Shown piece by piece: positions 5,205 to 7,061 of a DNA stretch of 7,061 bases (the stretch's first letter is position 1; each line of letters opens with the position of its first letter). Origin of the DNA: an uncultured Eubacteriales bacterium (GTDB lineage Bacteria; Bacillota_A; Clostridia; Oscillospirales; Oscillospiraceae). Position numbers and translations under genes: made by a program. The stretch is from the NCBI GenBank assembly GCA_949739085.1, contig CATIYU010000153.1, forward strand, positions 1 to 7,061, read 5' to 3'. A model generated the notes under the pieces. The model was not told the origin of the DNA, searched no databases, and was given only the letters and a program-made list of their open reading frames with translations.

Positions 5205-5859
5205 GGTGCTTTTCCTCCTGTTTCGAGTCGATATAGGAATACAGCGTATATTTGGAGATGCCGAAGTACTGGGCCACCTTGCCGGTGGATTTGGTAATCA
5301 GGAACGCCCCGTGCTGGTTGAGGAACTGGATGGCCTTCATCTTGTCGTCCTTGTTCATCAGCGCCACAGGCTTGCCGGTGAGGGCAACGCTCTCCTCAAT
5401 GAGGCCGTCCAGAAGGTCGTTGACGTTGAGGACAGTGATGCGCTCAGCCTGGGCGGCGGGGGCCTCGGCGCGGACGAGGGAGCCGATGGCGCTCTCCGCC
5501 ATGAGCAGCGGGGAGATATCGAAGTTGATGGAGAGAATGGCGGTGACCTTGCCCTTGGCGTTGCGGATATAGACGGTGGAGGACTTGAGGATTTTGCCGC
5601 CGGGGGTGCGGGTGAGGTAGGCCAGGTGGTCCTCCGGGTCCGGGTCATTGTGGAGCAGCTGCTCCACCACCACGCTGGAGGGGCCGTCGCCCGCCTGGCG
5701 TCCGGTGACGTGGCCGTTCTCGATATAGGCGATGGAGGGCTCTCCGCTGTGGGAGGACAGGTCGTGGACGGCAACCTCGCAGTTGGGGCCGAACTGGGCC
5801 GCCAGTGCGGACGCGATCTGCTGCAATACCTGCTTCTGGTGTTTATCCAGCCATACCAC
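5191..5859 (-). CDS. YheO-like PAS / helix-turn-helix transcriptional regulator (DauR type)
   Basis: This protein of about 222 residues has two parts. The N-terminal part (about 10-120) is a YheO-type PAS sensor, recognisable by FGPNCEVAVHDLS (23-35), LKSSTVYIRNAKGKV (91-105) and ILSINFDIS (108-116). The C-terminal part (about 165-212) is a helix-turn-helix, with MKAIQFLNQHGAFL, then STGKVAQYFGISKYTLYSYI. Characterised relatives include DauR, a D-arginine catabolism regulator. It precedes and overlaps the PLP gene, so it is first in its operon and probably autoregulated, and it faces the YgeY-type gene across a shared promoter region. The start is uncertain: GTG at 5859 gives the longest protein but nearly abuts the GAAGGGG ribosome binding site. 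A CTG at codon 4 or TTG at codon 12 would be better spaced or equally allowed; no in-frame ATG exists there. The ligand may be the PLP enzyme's substrate (inference). Confidence 0.88.
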   Translation of the reverse strand: MVWLDKHQKQVLQQIASALAAQFGPNCEVAVHDLSSHSGEPSIAYIENGHVTGRQAGDGPSSVVVEQLLHNDPDPEDHLAYLTRTPGGKILKSSTVYIRNAKGKVTAILSINFDISPLLMAESAIGSLVRAEAPAAQAERITVLNVNDLLDGLIEESVALTGKPVALMNKDDKMKAIQFLNQHGAFLITKSTGKVAQYFGISKYTLYSYIDSKQEEKHHEQD

Positions 5860-5899
5860 CCCCCTTCAAAAAAGCCGGTTCTCTCCCGCCTGTATCTCC

Positions 5900-5928
5900 A
5901 CTATAACAGTATTCCAGCCGGATTGCAA
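5900..5928 (-). promoter_or_regulatory. Sigma-A promoter of the regulator-PLP enzyme operon
   Basis: On the minus strand, -35 TTGCAA (5923-5928) and -10 TATAGT (5900-5905) are 17 bp apart, with TGT before the -10 (extended -10). It lies about 40 bp upstream of the regulator's start. Confidence 0.7.
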
Positions 5929-5939
5929 GCACTTTCCTG

Positions 5940-5967
5940 AAAAATTTTTAGGTTTTCAAAAATTTTG
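5940..5967. promoter_or_regulatory. Paired A5T5 dyads between divergent promoters, candidate operator
   Basis: Two similar A/T dyads, GAAAAATTTTTA (5939-5950) and CAAAAATTTTG (5957-5967), have centres 18 bp apart. They lie exactly between the two divergent -35 boxes. They could be binding sites for the adjacent PAS/HTH regulator, or simply A-tract UP elements that stimulate both promoters. Confidence 0.35.
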
Positions 5968-5968
5968 T

Positions 5969-5996
5969 TTGACATACGGATTTTCTGTGATATGAT
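5969..5996 (+). promoter_or_regulatory. Strong sigma-A promoter of the ygeY-type gene
   Basis: A perfect -35 TTGACA (5969-5974) and -10 TATGAT (5991-5996) are 16 bp apart, with TGA before the -10 (extended -10) and A-tracts upstream. Transcription would start near 6003, giving a leader of about 58 bases that contains a GGACC/GGTCC hairpin (6008-6012 with 6020-6024). Confidence 0.85.
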
Positions 5997-6060
5997 AGAA
6001 GTACCATGGACCGCAGGAAGGTCCGCAACCGAACAACGCCTTGCGATGGAGGAACATGCT

Positions 6061-7061
6061 ATGGATTTTGCAGCGATTAAGAGAGCCGCCGGAGAGTATG
6101 AGGCGGACATGACCAGGTTCCTGCGGGATTTAATTGCGATTCCCAGCGAGAGCTGCGGAGAGGAGGGCGTCATTAAGCGCACCATTCTGGAGATGGAGCG
6201 GCTGGGGTTCGACCGGGCGGAGATCGACCCGGAGGGGAACGCCCTGGGCTGGATGGGGTCCGGCAGCAGGATCATCGCCTTTGACGGGCACATCGACACC
6301 GTGGGCGTGGGAAACCGGAACAACTGGGAGCAGGACCCCTACAAGGGCTACGAGACAGCGGACGTCATCTACGGACGGGGCGGCTCAGACCAGGAGGGCG
6401 GCGTGGTGTCCGCCGTGTATGGGGCCAAGATCATGAAGGACCTGGGCCTCATCCCCGAGGGGTACAAAATCCTGGTGACGGCCACGGTGCAGGAGGAGGA
6501 CTGCGACGGCCTGTGCTGGCAGTACATCCACCAGGAGGACGGCATTACCCCGGAGTTTGTGGTCTCCACGGAGCCCACGGCCGGCGGCATCTACCGGGGC
6601 CACCGGGGCCGGATGGAGATTCGGGTAGACGTCAAGGGTGTCAGCTGCCATGGGTCCGCCCCGGAGCGGGGGGACAACGCCATCTATAAAATGGCGGACA
6701 TCATCCAGGACATCCGGGCCCTCAACGAGAACGGGGAGGAGGACGAGATCAAGGGCCTCGTCAAGATGCTCAGCCCCCAGTATAACCCCGAGCACTATGA
6801 GGACGCCCGCTTCCTGGGCCGGGGGACCTGCGCGGTGAGCCAGATTTTCTACACCCCCCCCAGCCGGTGCGCGGTGGCGGACAGCTGCGCGGTATCTGTA
6901 GACCGGCGGATGACCGCCGGGGAGACCTGGGAGAGCTGCCTGGAGGAGATCCGGGCGCTGCCGTCGGTAAAAAAGTATGGCGGCGATGTAACGGTCAGCA
7001 TGTATACATACGACCGGCCCTCCTGGACCGGCCTTAAGTACGAGACGGAGTGCTACTTCCC
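6061..7061 (+). CDS. ygeY: YgeY-type M20-family hydrolase (selenium-metabolism-linked), 3' partial
   Basis: The gene runs off the right edge after 333 residues; E. coli YgeY is about 403, so roughly 70 residues are missing. The start ATG has GGAGG 8 bases upstream. M20 metallopeptidase features are all visible. FDGHIDTVG (74-82) carries the first metal His and Asp. [10 protein letters not shown] (105-114) carries the bridging Asp. VQEEDCDG (143-150) carries the catalytic Glu pair, STEPT (169-173) a further metal Glu, and [14 protein letters not shown] (195-208) the dimerisation-domain His. The opening [20 protein letters not shown] strongly resembles the YgeY subgroup, which is found with YgeW, YgeX and labile-selenium hydroxylase genes and is annotated as a putative selenium-metabolism hydrolase. 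It is expected to cleave an amide-type bond in an amino-acid derivative; the real substrate is not established. It is divergent from the regulator/PLP operon, suggesting one pathway. Confidence 0.93.
   Translation, partial: MDFAAIKRAAGEYEADMTRFLRDLIAIPSESCGEEGVIKRTILEMERLGFDRAEIDPEGNALGWMGSGSRIIAFDGHIDTVGVGNRNNWEQDPYKGYETADVIYGRGGSDQEGGVVSAVYGAKIMKDLGLIPEGYKILVTATVQEEDCDGLCWQYIHQEDGITPEFVVSTEPTAGGIYRGHRGRMEIRVDVKGVSCHGSAPERGDNAIYKMADIIQDIRALNENGEEDEIKGLVKMLSPQYNPEHYEDARFLGRGTCAVSQIFYTPPSRCAVADSCAVSVDRRMTAGETWESCLEEIRALPSVKKYGGDVTVSMYTYDRPSWTGLKYETECYF

Noticed and set aside
4542..5940. Long plus-strand open frames opposite the PLP enzyme and regulator
   Set aside because: Repetitive Gly/Ala/Val/Asp-rich translations with no motif, wholly antisense to clearly coding genes; GC-driven shadows.
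6385..6795. Minus-strand frame of 136 codons opposite the ygeY-type gene
   Set aside because: The plus strand encodes all M20 active-site motifs; this is a complementary-strand shadow.
1..7061. CRISPR array, insertion sequence or long direct repeats
   Set aside because: No regularly spaced repeats, transposase motifs or terminal inverted repeats were seen.

Overview
The window looks like the chromosome of an anaerobic, endospore-forming Gram-positive bacterium of the Clostridia, most likely a GC-rich gut Oscillospiraceae relative (Flavonifractor / Lawsonibacter / Oscillibacter type). The reasons are a dipicolinate synthase gene pair (spore-specific), a DarA-type cyclic-di-AMP receptor protein, strong AGGAGG-like ribosome binding sites, sigma-A promoters, and a YgeY-type hydrolase of the kind found in selenium/purine/amino-acid fermentation loci. 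The taxon is inferred from gene content and composition, not from a marker gene.

Left part (1 to about 1300): the end of an integrated element, probably a prophage. Three tightly packed plus-strand genes encode small membrane proteins (a two-helix protein cut by the window edge, an LLH-like holin candidate, and a one-helix coiled-coil protein). They end at a strong intrinsic terminator, followed by about 150 bp of AT-rich, gene-free sequence. At about 1294-1304 this meets GC-rich host sequence inside a minus-strand P-loop ATPase gene. That gene keeps only its first 94 codons, including Walker A, and stops within a few bases of the boundary. I read this as an attachment-site junction; the rest of the ATPase gene should lie beyond the other end of the element.

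Middle part (1580-3722, minus strand): the ATPase start, then the dpaA-dpaB operon that makes dipicolinic acid in the mother cell (4-bp overlap, TTG start on dpaB, terminator behind it). Next comes a single-gene darA-like unit with its own good sigma-A promoter and terminator.

Right part (3723-7061): a two-gene minus-strand operon, a YheO-PAS/helix-turn-helix regulator overlapping by 14 bp a 493-residue fold-type II PLP enzyme. It is divergent from a plus-strand M20-family YgeY-type hydrolase that runs off the window. The two transcription units share a roughly 200-bp intergenic region with well-formed promoters in both directions and repeated A5T5 dyads between them. This looks like a small regulated amino-acid (or amino-acid derivative) catabolic locus whose substrate is not obvious from sequence.

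Most worth following up: the element boundary inside the ATPase gene beside a sporulation operon, the unassigned PLP enzyme with its regulator and hydrolase, and a DarA paralogue whose ligand-pocket residues appear changed.
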